Below are positions 6,927 through 16,003 of a DNA stretch of 64,000 nucleotides, piece after piece. The position numbers and the translations under genes are program-made. The stretch covers positions 1-64,000 of the forward strand of contig NZ_JABVAX010000013.1 of assembly GCF_013404595.1 (NCBI RefSeq), in the 5' to 3' direction. The stretch is from Jannaschia marina (GTDB taxonomy: Bacteria; Pseudomonadota; Alphaproteobacteria; Rhodobacterales; Rhodobacteraceae). The notes under the pieces were generated by a model. The model did not search any database, was not told where the DNA came from, and worked only from the letters and a program-made list of their open reading frames with translations. Numbering within the stretch: the stretch's first letter is position 1; the number at the start of each line of letters is the position of its first letter.

Positions 6927-8495
6927 ATGACCGAGGTTCTGACCCCGTCCAACCCCGGAACCGACGATTATTCCGACCTGCCACAGCGACAGGCGGCGAT
7001 CCTCCTCGGGTCCATTCTCGTCGTTGCGCTCTGCGGGATCGTCTACGAACTCATTATCGGGACGGTGTCGAGCTATTTGATCGGCGACTCCGTTCACCAG
7101 TTCTCGCTGACGATCGGGTTCTTCATGTTCGCCATGGGGATCGGTTCCTACGTGTCGCGGTTCCTCCACGGCAACCTGATCCAGATCTTCATCCGGGTGG
7201 AGCTCGTCCTTGCCGTGATCGGGGGGCTTTGCAGCATTTCGCTCTTCATGCTCTTCCCCTTCGCGCCCTGGTTCTACCAGACGGGGATGTTTCTTTTCAT
7301 CTCGACCATCGGCTTCCTCGTCGGACTCGAAATTCCGCTCCTGACGAGGGTGCTCTCACAGCGCTCGAACATGCGGGAGTCGCTCGCCGACGTGCTGTCG
7401 CTCGATTACATCGGCGCGCTGATCGGATCGGTCGCCTTTCCGCTGTTGCTGCTGCCGTCGCTCGGCCTGATTACGGCGTCCTTCGCGGTCGGGCTGACCA
7501 ACGCGCTCGTCGCGCTTCTCAATGTTTTCTGGCTGCGCGACTACCTCGATCGTCCGCGCCGGATGCTCGCCTATGTCGGGCTTACGATCGTGGTGCTCTT
7601 CGGGCTGACGCTCGTGGCCTCGCGGATCACGGCCTATGCGCAGGATCATCTTTACTTCGATCAGGTCGTCTGGAAGGCGCAATCCCCCTATCAGTCGCTC
7701 GTCGTCACCAACACCTGGCGGACCGACGACGTCCGCCTCTTCATCGACGGGCACCTCCAGTTCGCCGAGGTCGACGAGTACCGCTACCACGAGGCTCTGG
7801 TCCATCCGGTTCTTTCGTGGACGCCCGGAGCACCCAAGAGCGTGCTCATCCTCGGTGGGGGGGACGGCCTCGCGGTTCGGGAGGTGCTGCGCCATCCGTC
7901 GGTGCAGCGTATCGACCTCGTCGATCTCGACCCCGAGATGACACGGCTCGGCGCGGAATTCCCGCCCGTCCGGCAGCTCAACGGCGACAGCCTCGCCTCT
8001 GACAAGGTCCACGTTCACAACCTCGACGCCTTCCGCTACGTGCGCGAGACCGATCGGATCTATGACCGGATCATCATCGACTTTCCGGATCCGCACAACG
8101 AGGCGCTGTCGAAGCTCTACTCGGTGGAGTTCTACGCGCTCGTCCACGCGATCCTTGCCGACGACGGAACGCTGGTAACCCAGAGTTCCTCCCCCTTCGC
8201 GACGCGCAACACCTACTGGACCGTGGCGCGTACGCTGGAAGAGGTCTTCCCGGAGATCGTGAGCTACCAGACGTCGGTGCCGTCCTTCGGGATCTGGGGC
8301 TTCCACATGGCGTCGAAGGTGCCCGACGGGACGCTCGGGGCCCTGCCTGACAGTCTCCGCGCCCTGACACCCGACGCCTTTGAGGCGGCGCGGACGTTTT
8401 CGTCCGACCTCATGCCGACGAAGACGCTGGAGGTGAATTCGATCTTCAATCCGACGATTTATCGACGTTACGCGGAAGATCGCAAACGACTCTGA
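6927..8495 (+). CDS. speE: membrane-embedded polyamine aminopropyltransferase (spermidine synthase family)
   Basis: 522 residues from the ATG at 6927. The first ~230 residues form about seven hydrophobic helices, beginning AAILLGSILVVALCGIVYEL. The C-terminal half is a spermidine-synthase-like Rossmann domain: SPYQSLVVT, LFIDGHLQF, DEYRYHEALVHP, VLILGGGDG (decarboxylated-AdoMet loop), IDLVDLDPEM and IDFPDPHN. This is the known 'membrane' version of SpeE. It transfers an aminopropyl group to a diamine or a related acceptor. It closes the cluster begun by speD. The acceptor is unknown; the membrane domain suggests that product or acceptor is at the membrane. Confidence 0.88.
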   Translation: MTEVLTPSNPGTDDYSDLPQRQAAILLGSILVVALCGIVYELIIGTVSSYLIGDSVHQFSLTIGFFMFAMGIGSYVSRFLHGNLIQIFIRVELVLAVIGGLCSISLFMLFPFAPWFYQTGMFLFISTIGFLVGLEIPLLTRVLSQRSNMRESLADVLSLDYIGALIGSVAFPLLLLPSLGLITASFAVGLTNALVALLNVFWLRDYLDRPRRMLAYVGLTIVVLFGLTLVASRITAYAQDHLYFDQVVWKAQSPYQSLVVTNTWRTDDVRLFIDGHLQFAEVDEYRYHEALVHPVLSWTPGAPKSVLILGGGDGLAVREVLRHPSVQRIDLVDLDPEMTRLGAEFPPVRQLNGDSLASDKVHVHNLDAFRYVRETDRIYDRIIIDFPDPHNEALSKLYSVEFYALVHAILADDGTLVTQSSSPFATRNTYWTVARTLEEVFPEIVSYQTSVPSFGIWGFHMASKVPDGTLGALPDSLRALTPDAFEAARTFSSDLMPTKTLEVNSIFNPTIYRRYAEDRKRL

Positions 8496-8620
8496 CGGAT
8501 CGATGCGGGATTAGCCCGGCGCGGGGTGGGTCTTGTATCCGGCGCTTGCGCGGGGCCGCGCCCGTGATCTCCAGAGATTCCGAGAAGGGCCGACAGGTTT
8601 CGATGTCATTCTGAACATGT

Positions 8621-8638
8621 GAAAGTTTCGAAATTTTC
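8621..8638. promoter_or_regulatory. LacI-type operator upstream of the sugar locus
   Basis: GAAAGTTTCGAAATTTTC is an 18-base palindrome centred on CG with only one mismatched base pair, 32 bases before the LacI-family start codon. A central CG palindrome is the usual operator form for the LacI family, so autoregulation of the locus is likely. Confidence 0.55.
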
Positions 8639-8670
8639 TCCAATACCGTTTTGGAAGGGAGGACGATTCG

Positions 8671-9739
8671 GTGGGCGAGAAATCGGTCAATCTGAAGGCT
8701 CTGGCGCGCTATCTCGGTCTGACGGTCAGCACGGTCAGTCGAGCGCTCAACAACTATCCCGACATCAGCCCGGCCACGCGCGAGCGGGTCAAGCGCGCCG
8801 CGGACCAGCTGGGCTATCGCGCCAATCAGAACGCCCGCCGTCTGTCGATCGGCACCCCTGAAACCGTCTGCTATTTGATGCCGCGCCAGGCGAGCGCGAA
8901 CGCGCAGCCTTTCGTCGCCCAGCTTCTGGCCGGACTCGGAGAAGCCCTGAACGAAAGAAACTGGGATCTGCTCGTGTGCCAGGCGGATGCCTCGGTCGGG
9001 GATCTGTCCAATATCGAGCGGCTCGTGCGCTCGGGTCGGATCGCCGGGCTCGTGATTTCGCGGCCGCTCAAGAACGACCCGCGCGTCAAGCTGATGCAGC
9101 AGCTCAAGTGCCCCTTTGTCGTGCACGGCCGGACCGCCGAGAGCACGGACTACGCCTGGTACGACGTTGACGGCGAGGATGCCTTCGTCACGGCGGTCAA
9201 CCATGTCGCGCGGTTGGGGCACCGACGGATCGGCTTCATCGGGGCCCCGCTCCAGTTCCATTTCGCGCAGGAGCGGCTGGACGGATTCCAGCGAGCGCTG
9301 GGCCACAACGGACTTGCGAGCGATCCGGATCTTGTGCAGATCGCGGAGTTCACCGACGGGGGGGGCAGCGGCGGCCGGCATTCTGATGGATCTGACGGAT
9401 CCGCCGACGGCTCTCGTCTGCGTGACCGACATGATGGCGCTCGGCGCGCTCGAGGCTCTCCATGCGCGCGGCCTCGTGCCGGGGGAGGACGTGTCCGTGA
9501 TCGGCTACGACGGCCTTCACTTCGGCAAGCATGCCAATCCGCCGCTCACCACGATGGCACAGCCCCAGTCGCATGCGGGACGGCGTCTCGGCGACATGCT
9601 CCTGTCGATCATCGACGGAGCCGATCCTACCGGATTTCAGGAATTGCAGCGCGCACATCTCGTGCGCCGGAAGACGGATGGACCCGCGCGGAGGAAGGCG
9701 GGTCCGACAGACGTTTCATCAAGGGAGGAAACACAATGA
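8671..9739 (+). pseudogene. LacI-family transcriptional regulator, frameshifted in a G8 tract
   Basis: The GTG at 8671 follows GGGAGGAC and starts a LacI helix-turn-helix (LKALARYLGLTVSTVSRALN) with hinge helix NARRLS, then a periplasmic-binding-protein-like sensor domain. The frame is correct to FTDGG near 9357, then runs into nonsense. The remainder (AAAGILMDLTDPPTALVCVTD, IGYDGLHFG, then the C-terminus) continues in the next frame to TGA at 9737-9739. The break is at eight consecutive G (9358-9365); seven would restore one frame of about 355 residues. The stop overlaps the ATG of the next gene. It should repress the ABC/glycosidase locus in the absence of its sugar ligand. Confidence 0.85.
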
Positions 9740-11081
9740 AACGGACAAGAACACTCGTCGCTGGCTTTCTGGCCTCGATGCTACTGGGCGGCGCTGCCTG
9801 TGCCGATACGATCCGCTTCTGGACGATGGAGGTACAGCCTGAACGGATCGCCGTGCAGGAAGAGATGGCCGCCGCCTTCGAGGCCGCGACGGGCCACACG
9901 GTCGAGGTGATCCCAGTCGAGGAGTCGGACATCCAGACTCGCGCCACCGCGGCTTTTGCCACCGGCGATCTGCCCGATGTGCTCAACCATACCGTCCAGC
10001 ATCTGCTTCCCTATGCCGAGGCGGGTCTGCTCGACACGCCGCCGCGACCGAAGTCGTCGAGGATCTCGGCGTGGAGAGTTTCGCGGAAGACCCCGTGCGG
10101 ATGGCGATGTCCGACGGGGAGATCGTTTCGGTGCCGAGCGACGGCTGGACCCAGCTAATCGTCTATCGTGCCGACCTCTTCGAGGAGATGAACCTGGAGG
10201 CACCGACGTCCTTCGATGCGATGAAGGTCGCGATGGAGAAGCTGCACAACCCGCCGGAGATGTACGGTTTCGTCGCCGCGACAAAGATCGATGAAGGATA
10301 CATGATGCAACTGATTGAGCATCTGTCGCTGGCGACAGGCTATTCTCCGATCAACGCGGACGGGTCGATCAACGAGGACACGACCAACCTCGTGCAGTTG
10401 CTCGAGCTCTACAAGGCGATGGTCGAGAATTCGCCCGAGGGCGATCTCTACTGGTCGCAATCGCGCGAGCTTTACCTCGATGGCAAGGCCGCGATGGTGA
10501 TCTGGTCCCCCTCGATCCTCGATGAGCTCGGCGGCCTCCGCGACAGCGCGCCGGTAACGATCTCGGACGATCCGACGACGAAGGAACTGGCGCAGGCGAC
10601 CGGTTTCTCGACCGTGATCTCGGGCCCCGGAAATTCCGACGGAGCAGCCTATGCCGACGTCCGTTATCTCGGCATCACCGCCGATGCGAACACCTCGGTC
10701 GCCCAGGAATGGGTCAAGTTCGTGGTTTCCGAGGGTTATGGCGACTGGTTGAGCCAGGCCCCCGAAGGCAAATTCCCTGTCCGGCGCGGCACCGAGGCCG
10801 GCGACACGTCCTACGAGGCGGTCTGGGCGGCGCTCGACGTGGGTGTGGACCGCAAGGCCCCGCTCTCCGACATCTACCCGCAGCAGGTCATCGACGACAT
10901 CGTCGCGGGCCTCTCGGTGGGCGATCGCTGGGGTGTGGCCGACGGCCAGCTCGTGAACGCATCGACGATCGTGAACAGCCAGATCATGTCCCGCGTCATC
11001 CGAGAGATGACCGATGGCGAGCTGACGGTGGAGGAGGCCGCCGACAAGATCGTGGCCGAACATAAGGCACTCGGCCTCTGA
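9736..11081 (+). pseudogene. carbohydrate ABC transporter substrate-binding protein, frameshifted
   Basis: The ATG at 9736 follows GGGAGGAA. A Sec signal peptide (MKRTRTLVAGFLASMLLGG, ending ACA) precedes a family-1 solute-binding protein of the MalE/UgpB class: IRFWTMEVQPER, GDLPDVLNHTV. Frame +1 is lost near 10036-10046, and the protein continues in another frame from AATEVVEDLGVESF to KIVAEHKALGL at 11081. One missing base explains the shift; restored, the protein is about 448 residues. It would capture the sugar ligand in the periplasm and hand it to the two permeases that follow. Confidence 0.85.
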
Positions 11082-11230
11082 TCGAAGCCGATGCGGCACG
11101 GATATCCCCCGCGCCGCATATCCCCCGAGCGGACCAAAGCCATGACGCAGAATACACCCCCGAAAGGTCTCGGCCCCCTGGCCAGGCGCGAGATGCGCTT
11201 CTGCTGCCGACATTTCTGATCGTCCTGTCG

Positions 11231-12412
11231 GTGGTCCTCTTCCCGCTCTTCGCCAATGTCTGGATCAGTTTCAAACCCGTGACACTGGGCGATCTGCGCG
11301 CGCCGTCGATCCTTGCGAACGAGCGTCTGATGGGCGACCTGGAAGTCGTCGGCGACGAGGCCGAGATCCGCTACCGTCTTCGCAATTCCTCACGCAAGAG
11401 TGGTATTGACGACGTTGTGATGGCCGATGTCCTGCCGCGTGATCTGGAGATCGTGTCGGTCGACGCGCGATGCACGCTCGCGGACCGTACGATCCGATGC
11501 GACCTCGGCGACTACGCGCCCGGACAGCGCGAGGACGTCCTCGTCGGGGTCGCGGCCACGTCGGCCTTTCTCGACGCGCCCGAGGACGTGAAGGACACCG
11601 ATCCGGTTTTCGACTATGTGCCGGAAAATATCCTGACGAACGACGATTTCACGCTCGAGAACTTCCGCCGCGTCTTCAACGCCTCGGATTTCTGGACCGT
11701 CCTCTGGGCCTCCATGTACTATACCGTCGCGGGCACTGTCGGCGCGCTGGTCATGGGTCTCTTCGCGGCGCAGCTCATGAACATGGCATTCCCCGGACGC
11801 AGCGTCCTGCGCGGGCTGTTCCTGTCGCCCTATGTGGCCCCGGTCATCGCGGTGGCGCTGGCCTGGGTGCTTCTCCTCGATCCGGGGCCGGGCGGCACGC
11901 TGAACGCCCTGCTCGTGCAGCTCGGCGTGACGGATGGCCCGATCAACTTCCTTGGACAGCGGGCCGTCGATATCCGGTTTTTCGGGCTGACCTTCGAGTT
12001 TCCCGTCGCCCTGACCGTGGTCATCATCTTCGAGATCTGGCGTTATTTCCCTCTGGCGATGCTCTTCATCCTGGCGCGGATGCAGTCGATGTCGACCGAC
12101 ATATACGAGGCGGCCGAGATCGACGGCGCGACGCCACTGCAGCAGTTTCGCTTCATCTCCCTGCCGCAGCTGATGGGGATTATGGCCGTGCTCTTCCTGC
12201 TGCGCTTCATCTGGACCTTCAACAAGTTCGACGACATCTTTCTGCTGACCGGCGGTGCCGCGGGCACGCGGACGCTGACGGTGAACGTCTACGAACAGGC
12301 CTTCGCCGTCTCGAACCTCGGTGCGGGTGCGGCCGTCGCGGTCGTGGTGTTTCTCGTGCTCCTCTGCTTTTCGGTCATCTTCTTCAAGTTCTCGCCGGAG
12401 GACGAAGCATGA
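11231..12412 (+). CDS. sugar ABC transporter permease 1 with a DUF11-like periplasmic loop
   Basis: A 393-residue MalF-type inner-membrane permease. The EAA loop (EAAEIDGATPLQQF, about residue 293) marks the ATPase contact. Between the first helix and the rest lies a soluble insert (about residues 48-112: LRNSSRKSGIDDVVMADVLP, DLEIVSV, IRCDLGDYAPGQ) that resembles a DUF11 beta-sandwich repeat. This is unusual in a permease but placed like the P2 loop of MalF. The GTG at 11231 cuts TM1 in half. A better start is ATG 11142 (MTQNTPPKGLG), which needs one base restored near 11180-11210. The stop overlaps the next ATG (ATGA). Confidence 0.85.
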   Translation: MVLFPLFANVWISFKPVTLGDLRAPSILANERLMGDLEVVGDEAEIRYRLRNSSRKSGIDDVVMADVLPRDLEIVSVDARCTLADRTIRCDLGDYAPGQREDVLVGVAATSAFLDAPEDVKDTDPVFDYVPENILTNDDFTLENFRRVFNASDFWTVLWASMYYTVAGTVGALVMGLFAAQLMNMAFPGRSVLRGLFLSPYVAPVIAVALAWVLLLDPGPGGTLNALLVQLGVTDGPINFLGQRAVDIRFFGLTFEFPVALTVVIIFEIWRYFPLAMLFILARMQSMSTDIYEAAEIDGATPLQQFRFISLPQLMGIMAVLFLLRFIWTFNKFDDIFLLTGGAAGTRTLTVNVYEQAFAVSNLGAGAAVAVVVFLVLLCFSVIFFKFSPEDEA

Positions 12413-13641
12413 CCCGTCCCGGCAATATCTTCTTTCTCTGTCTCGGCTTCGGCGCGCTCTGGGGGGCGATCTGGACGATCATCGTGACGCTGCTCGCGCT
12501 CTTTGTGTCGGGGATCGCGTTCCAGCCGCAGGTGACGTCGGGGGCGCTGGCGGGCCTCGTCGCCGCGATTCTCCTCGTATGGCACAGGCCAGCGCGCCGC
12601 ACGCCGGCGCTGCGGATGCTGTCGGGGCTCGCCTTCGTGCTGGTGCTCGCTGCCGTGTCCGGCGCGGAGCCGCTTGGCCAGCCGCTGGGTCGATACGCCT
12701 TCGGTCAGCTCCTCTTCGTCGTGATCCTCGCCGCAGCGGTGGTGCAGTCTCTCCACATCACCGCCCGCGACCTCGGGCCGGGTCGGGAGAAGCGCTACAA
12801 TGTCGAGGTTCTCTGCCTGCGGTTCCTCAAGGGCGGTGGGCTGGTCGCCTTTACCATCGCCGTCGCCTTGCCGTTTTTCGTCATGGTGATGATGAGCCTG
12901 AAGAATCAGCAACTCCTGCTCTCGAATCCGCTCGATTTCTCGATCGACTTCGGACTGGGGGCCGGCACGCTCCTGAGATCCTACATCGAGCTCTTCTCCG
13001 AGTATCGCTTCGGCACCTACCTGCTCAATTCGACGCTCGTTTCCATCGCGACGGTGGCGATTACGCTCTTCTTCGCAGTGCCCGGGGCCTACGCTGTCGC
13101 GCGTCTGCGCTTTCCGGGGCAGAAGTTCCTCAGCCGCTCTATCCTGCTGATCTACATGGTGCCGATGATCGTGCTGGTGATCCCGCTTTATGCGATCTTC
13201 TCGCAGCTGGGCCTGCGTAACACGCTCTGGGGTCTGCTCTTCGTCTATCCGGCCACGACGATCCCGGTAGCGCTCTACATGTTGCAGGGCTACTTCCGCG
13301 GCATTCCCGCCGAGCTTGAGGAGGCCGGTCTGATGGACGGGCTCGGCCGGTTCGACGTGATCCGCAAGATCACTTTGCCGCTGGCGCTTCCGGCGCTCGC
13401 TTCGGTCGCCCTCTACGTCTTCATGATCGCGTGGAACGAGTTCCTCTTCGCCTTCATGTTCCTCGACAACGTCGATCTCTACACCCTGTCGCGGGGGATC
13501 GCCGAGTTGAACTCCTCGGAAGTACCGCGCCAGCACCTGATGGCCGGGGCGGTGATCGCGACGGTCCCGGTGCTGGCCCTGTTTCTGTGGTTCGAACGGT
13601 TTCTCGTGGCCGGCCTGACGGCTGGTAGCGTGAAAGGCTGA
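12409..13641 (+). CDS. sugar ABC transporter permease 2
   Basis: 410 residues, MalG-type. The EAA motif (EEAGLMDGLGRFDVIRKI, about residue 304) and the preceding NSTLVSIATVAITLFFAVPGAYAVAR core are typical of the binding-protein-dependent permease fold. About 125 extra N-terminal residues with three or four hydrophobic helices (NIFFLCLGFGALWGAIWTII and following) precede the normal MalG start, longer than usual for the family. Its start overlaps the stop of permease 1, so the two are translationally coupled and should form a heterodimer. Confidence 0.92.
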   Translation: MTRPGNIFFLCLGFGALWGAIWTIIVTLLALFVSGIAFQPQVTSGALAGLVAAILLVWHRPARRTPALRMLSGLAFVLVLAAVSGAEPLGQPLGRYAFGQLLFVVILAAAVVQSLHITARDLGPGREKRYNVEVLCLRFLKGGGLVAFTIAVALPFFVMVMMSLKNQQLLLSNPLDFSIDFGLGAGTLLRSYIELFSEYRFGTYLLNSTLVSIATVAITLFFAVPGAYAVARLRFPGQKFLSRSILLIYMVPMIVLVIPLYAIFSQLGLRNTLWGLLFVYPATTIPVALYMLQGYFRGIPAELEEAGLMDGLGRFDVIRKITLPLALPALASVALYVFMIAWNEFLFAFMFLDNVDLYTLSRGIAELNSSEVPRQHLMAGAVIATVPVLALFLWFERFLVAGLTAGSVKG

Positions 13642-13646
13642 CCCCC

Positions 13647-14918
13647 ATGATCCTGACCGAAAGAGCGATCGAGATCCTGAACCGGAACGACCGCGGCGGG
13701 TTCACCATCCCGACCGAGGGCCTCTATCCCTATCAGTGGAACTGGGACAGTGCCTTCGTCGCGCTGGGGATCGCGACCTACGACCCCGACCGCGCCTGGG
13801 CCGAGATCACCTCCCTCCTCGCAGGGCAATGGCCCGACGGGATGATCCCGTCCATCATCTTCCGCAGCAACGATCCCGACTACTTCCCCGGCCCCTCACG
13901 CTGGGGCAGCACACCCGGGCCGATCCCCTCGACGGGGATTTCGCAGCCGCCCGTGCTGGCGACCATCGTGCGCAAGCTCACCGGAGGGGCACAGGGACGC
14001 GCGCGACGGGCGGAGGTCTTCGACGCGATCCTGGCCTGGCATCGGTGGTTCCACGCGGCGCGCACTGTCGCCGGCATCGCCACCACGGTTCATCCTTGGG
14101 AAACCGGACGCGACAATTGTCCCGAATGGAACATCGGTCTTGACGGAATGGCGGCCGCCCCGGACCTCGAGCCCTATACGCGGATGGACAACAAGCATGT
14201 CGATCCTAAGTTTCGTCCAAGTCAGACGCAGTACGACAAGTACCTCACGATCGTACAGTTCGGCGCGAGCGTCGGTTGGGACCAGCGGCGACTGACCGAC
14301 GAGGGTCCGTTCCTGATGGCGGATCCGAACATCCATTTCGTGCTCCTGCGCGCCGACAAGGATCTGCGGGCCATGGCCGTCGCCCTTGGTCTGCCACAGG
14401 CGACGCTCGATGAGATCGACGGCTGGATCGCAAAGGGCGAGGCTGCCACAGATACCCTCTGGAACGAAGAGATCGGGGCCTTCACCGCACGCGATATGCG
14501 CTCGGGCCGCTTCTCGCGGGGGTTCAGCAATTGCAGTGCGCTTTGCTTCTACGCCGGCACCGGCACGGTCGAACAGCGCGCGCGCACTCTCGCCCATATA
14601 AAGCGGATCGCCGCGCGGGTGGACCATATGCTGCCGAGCTGGGATCCCGATGCGCCCGACTTCGAGGCGCAGCGCTACTGGTGCGGCCCGCTCTGGCCCC
14701 AGATGAACTACATGACCGCACAGGGTCTTGCCGAGCAGGGAGAGGCAGGTATGGCGGCGCGCGTGCAGGACGACCTATGCCGGGTCATAGAGAAATCCGG
14801 GTTCTGGGAGTGCTTCAACCCGCTCACGGGCGAAGGCTGCGTCGGCAATCGCTTCTCTTGGACGGCGGCGATCTGGCTCTCTTGGCAGCACGAAAAGAAA
14901 CTGAAGGGAGCCGCCTGA
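13647..14918 (+). CDS. GH63/MGH1-like glycoside hydrolase, mannosylglycerate-hydrolase type
   Basis: 423 residues, no signal peptide, so cytoplasmic. Motifs of the (alpha/alpha)6-barrel MGH-like family are present: RGGFTIPTEGLYPYQWNWDSAF with the conserved Asp, QWPDGMIPSIIF, WGSTPGP and SGISQPPV, and a late YWCGPLWPQMNY and NRFSWTAA. Related enzymes cleave mannosylglycerate or glucosylglycerate, others trehalose-like or oligosaccharide substrates. It sits five bases after permease 2 and before the ABC ATPase, so it probably acts on what the transporter brings in. The isomerase at the end of the operon favours a mannose-releasing reaction; that link is inference. Confidence 0.82.
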   Translation: MILTERAIEILNRNDRGGFTIPTEGLYPYQWNWDSAFVALGIATYDPDRAWAEITSLLAGQWPDGMIPSIIFRSNDPDYFPGPSRWGSTPGPIPSTGISQPPVLATIVRKLTGGAQGRARRAEVFDAILAWHRWFHAARTVAGIATTVHPWETGRDNCPEWNIGLDGMAAAPDLEPYTRMDNKHVDPKFRPSQTQYDKYLTIVQFGASVGWDQRRLTDEGPFLMADPNIHFVLLRADKDLRAMAVALGLPQATLDEIDGWIAKGEAATDTLWNEEIGAFTARDMRSGRFSRGFSNCSALCFYAGTGTVEQRARTLAHIKRIAARVDHMLPSWDPDAPDFEAQRYWCGPLWPQMNYMTAQGLAEQGEAGMAARVQDDLCRVIEKSGFWECFNPLTGEGCVGNRFSWTAAIWLSWQHEKKLKGAA

Positions 14919-14943
14919 GCGGCTCGGCAAAGAGGACAGACCA

Positions 14944-15996
14944 GTGGGTGCGATAAGTCTCAAGGCCGTCGAGAAATGGTTCGGCGACGTGGAGGTCATC
15001 AAGGGCATCGACCTCGACATCCGCGACGGGGAACTGATTATCTTCGTCGGGCCGTCCGGCTGCGGGAAATCCACGCTCCTGCGGATGATCGCCGGCCTCG
15101 AGGAGACGAGCCGGGGCCGGATCCTGCTCGACGGTGCGGACGTGACCCACAAGGTTCCTTCCGAGCGCGAGTTGTCGATGGTGTTTCAGTCCTATGCGCT
15201 CTACCCGCATCTCTCCGTCGCGGAGAACATGGGGTTCGCGCTCAAGACGGCTGGCGCGTCGAAGGGGGAGATCGCCGAGAAGGTCGGGAATGCCGCCGAC
15301 ATCCTGAAGCTCGATGAATATCTGGAACGCCGGCCCAAGGATCTCTCGGGCGGGCAGCGGCAACGCGTGGCGATCGGCCGTGCCATCGTGCGCAAGGCCA
15401 AGGGGTTTCTCTTTGACGAGCCGCTGTCGAACCTCGACGCCGCCCTGCGGGTCGACATGCGCTTCGAGATCGCCCGCCTGCACAGGACGCTCGAGAGCAC
15501 GATGGTCTACGTGACCCACGATCAGGTCGAGGCGATGACGCTCGCCGATCGCATTGTGGTGCTGAAGGGCGGCCGTATCATGCAGGTCGGCAGTCCGCGC
15601 GAATTGTACGAGGCCCCCGATAATGTCTTCGTGGCGCAGTTCATCGGGTCGCCCAAAATGAACCTCGTGTCCTGCACGACCGAAGGGGAGAACTTTTTTC
15701 TCGGAGATGGCGGCACCGGCCCGTTGCCCGGCCCGCACCAGTGCGGAGCTGTCCGGCTGGGCGTGCGTCCCGAACATATCGAGGTCGTAGCGCCAGGGCA
15801 GGGGCAGTGCGGCGGCGTGGTGCAGATGAGCGAATACGTCGGCGCGGATTACTTCCACTACGTCGATTGCGGCGAACTCGGCCGGATCACCGTCCGCTTG
15901 CCCGGGTCTGCGGCAGAGATCGAAGGGCAGCGGGTGGGCTTGCGGTTCGACACCGACCGGCTGCATTTCTTCGGGGCCGATGGACAGCGGATGTGA
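14944..15996 (+). CDS. sugar ABC transporter ATP-binding protein (MalK/UgpC type)
   Basis: 350 residues from GTG 14944 (GAGGACAGACC upstream). Walker A is GPSGCGKST, signature LSGGQRQR, Walker B FLFDEPLSNLD, switch THDQVEAMTLADR; a C-terminal TOBE/MalK regulatory region follows from about residue 235 (IGSPKMNLV, LGVRPEHI). It energises the permease pair upstream. The complete operon order is regulator, binding protein, permease, permease, hydrolase, ATPase, isomerase. Confidence 0.95.
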   Translation: MGAISLKAVEKWFGDVEVIKGIDLDIRDGELIIFVGPSGCGKSTLLRMIAGLEETSRGRILLDGADVTHKVPSERELSMVFQSYALYPHLSVAENMGFALKTAGASKGEIAEKVGNAADILKLDEYLERRPKDLSGGQRQRVAIGRAIVRKAKGFLFDEPLSNLDAALRVDMRFEIARLHRTLESTMVYVTHDQVEAMTLADRIVVLKGGRIMQVGSPRELYEAPDNVFVAQFIGSPKMNLVSCTTEGENFFLGDGGTGPLPGPHQCGAVRLGVRPEHIEVVAPGQGQCGGVVQMSEYVGADYFHYVDCGELGRITVRLPGSAAEIEGQRVGLRFDTDRLHFFGADGQRM

Positions 15997-16003
15997 GGAT
16001 CAG

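Noticed and set aside
12289..13536. 415-codon open frame on the minus strand
   Set aside because: Antisense to the well-supported ABC permease gene, with charged low-complexity composition; a shadow of high-GC codon use.
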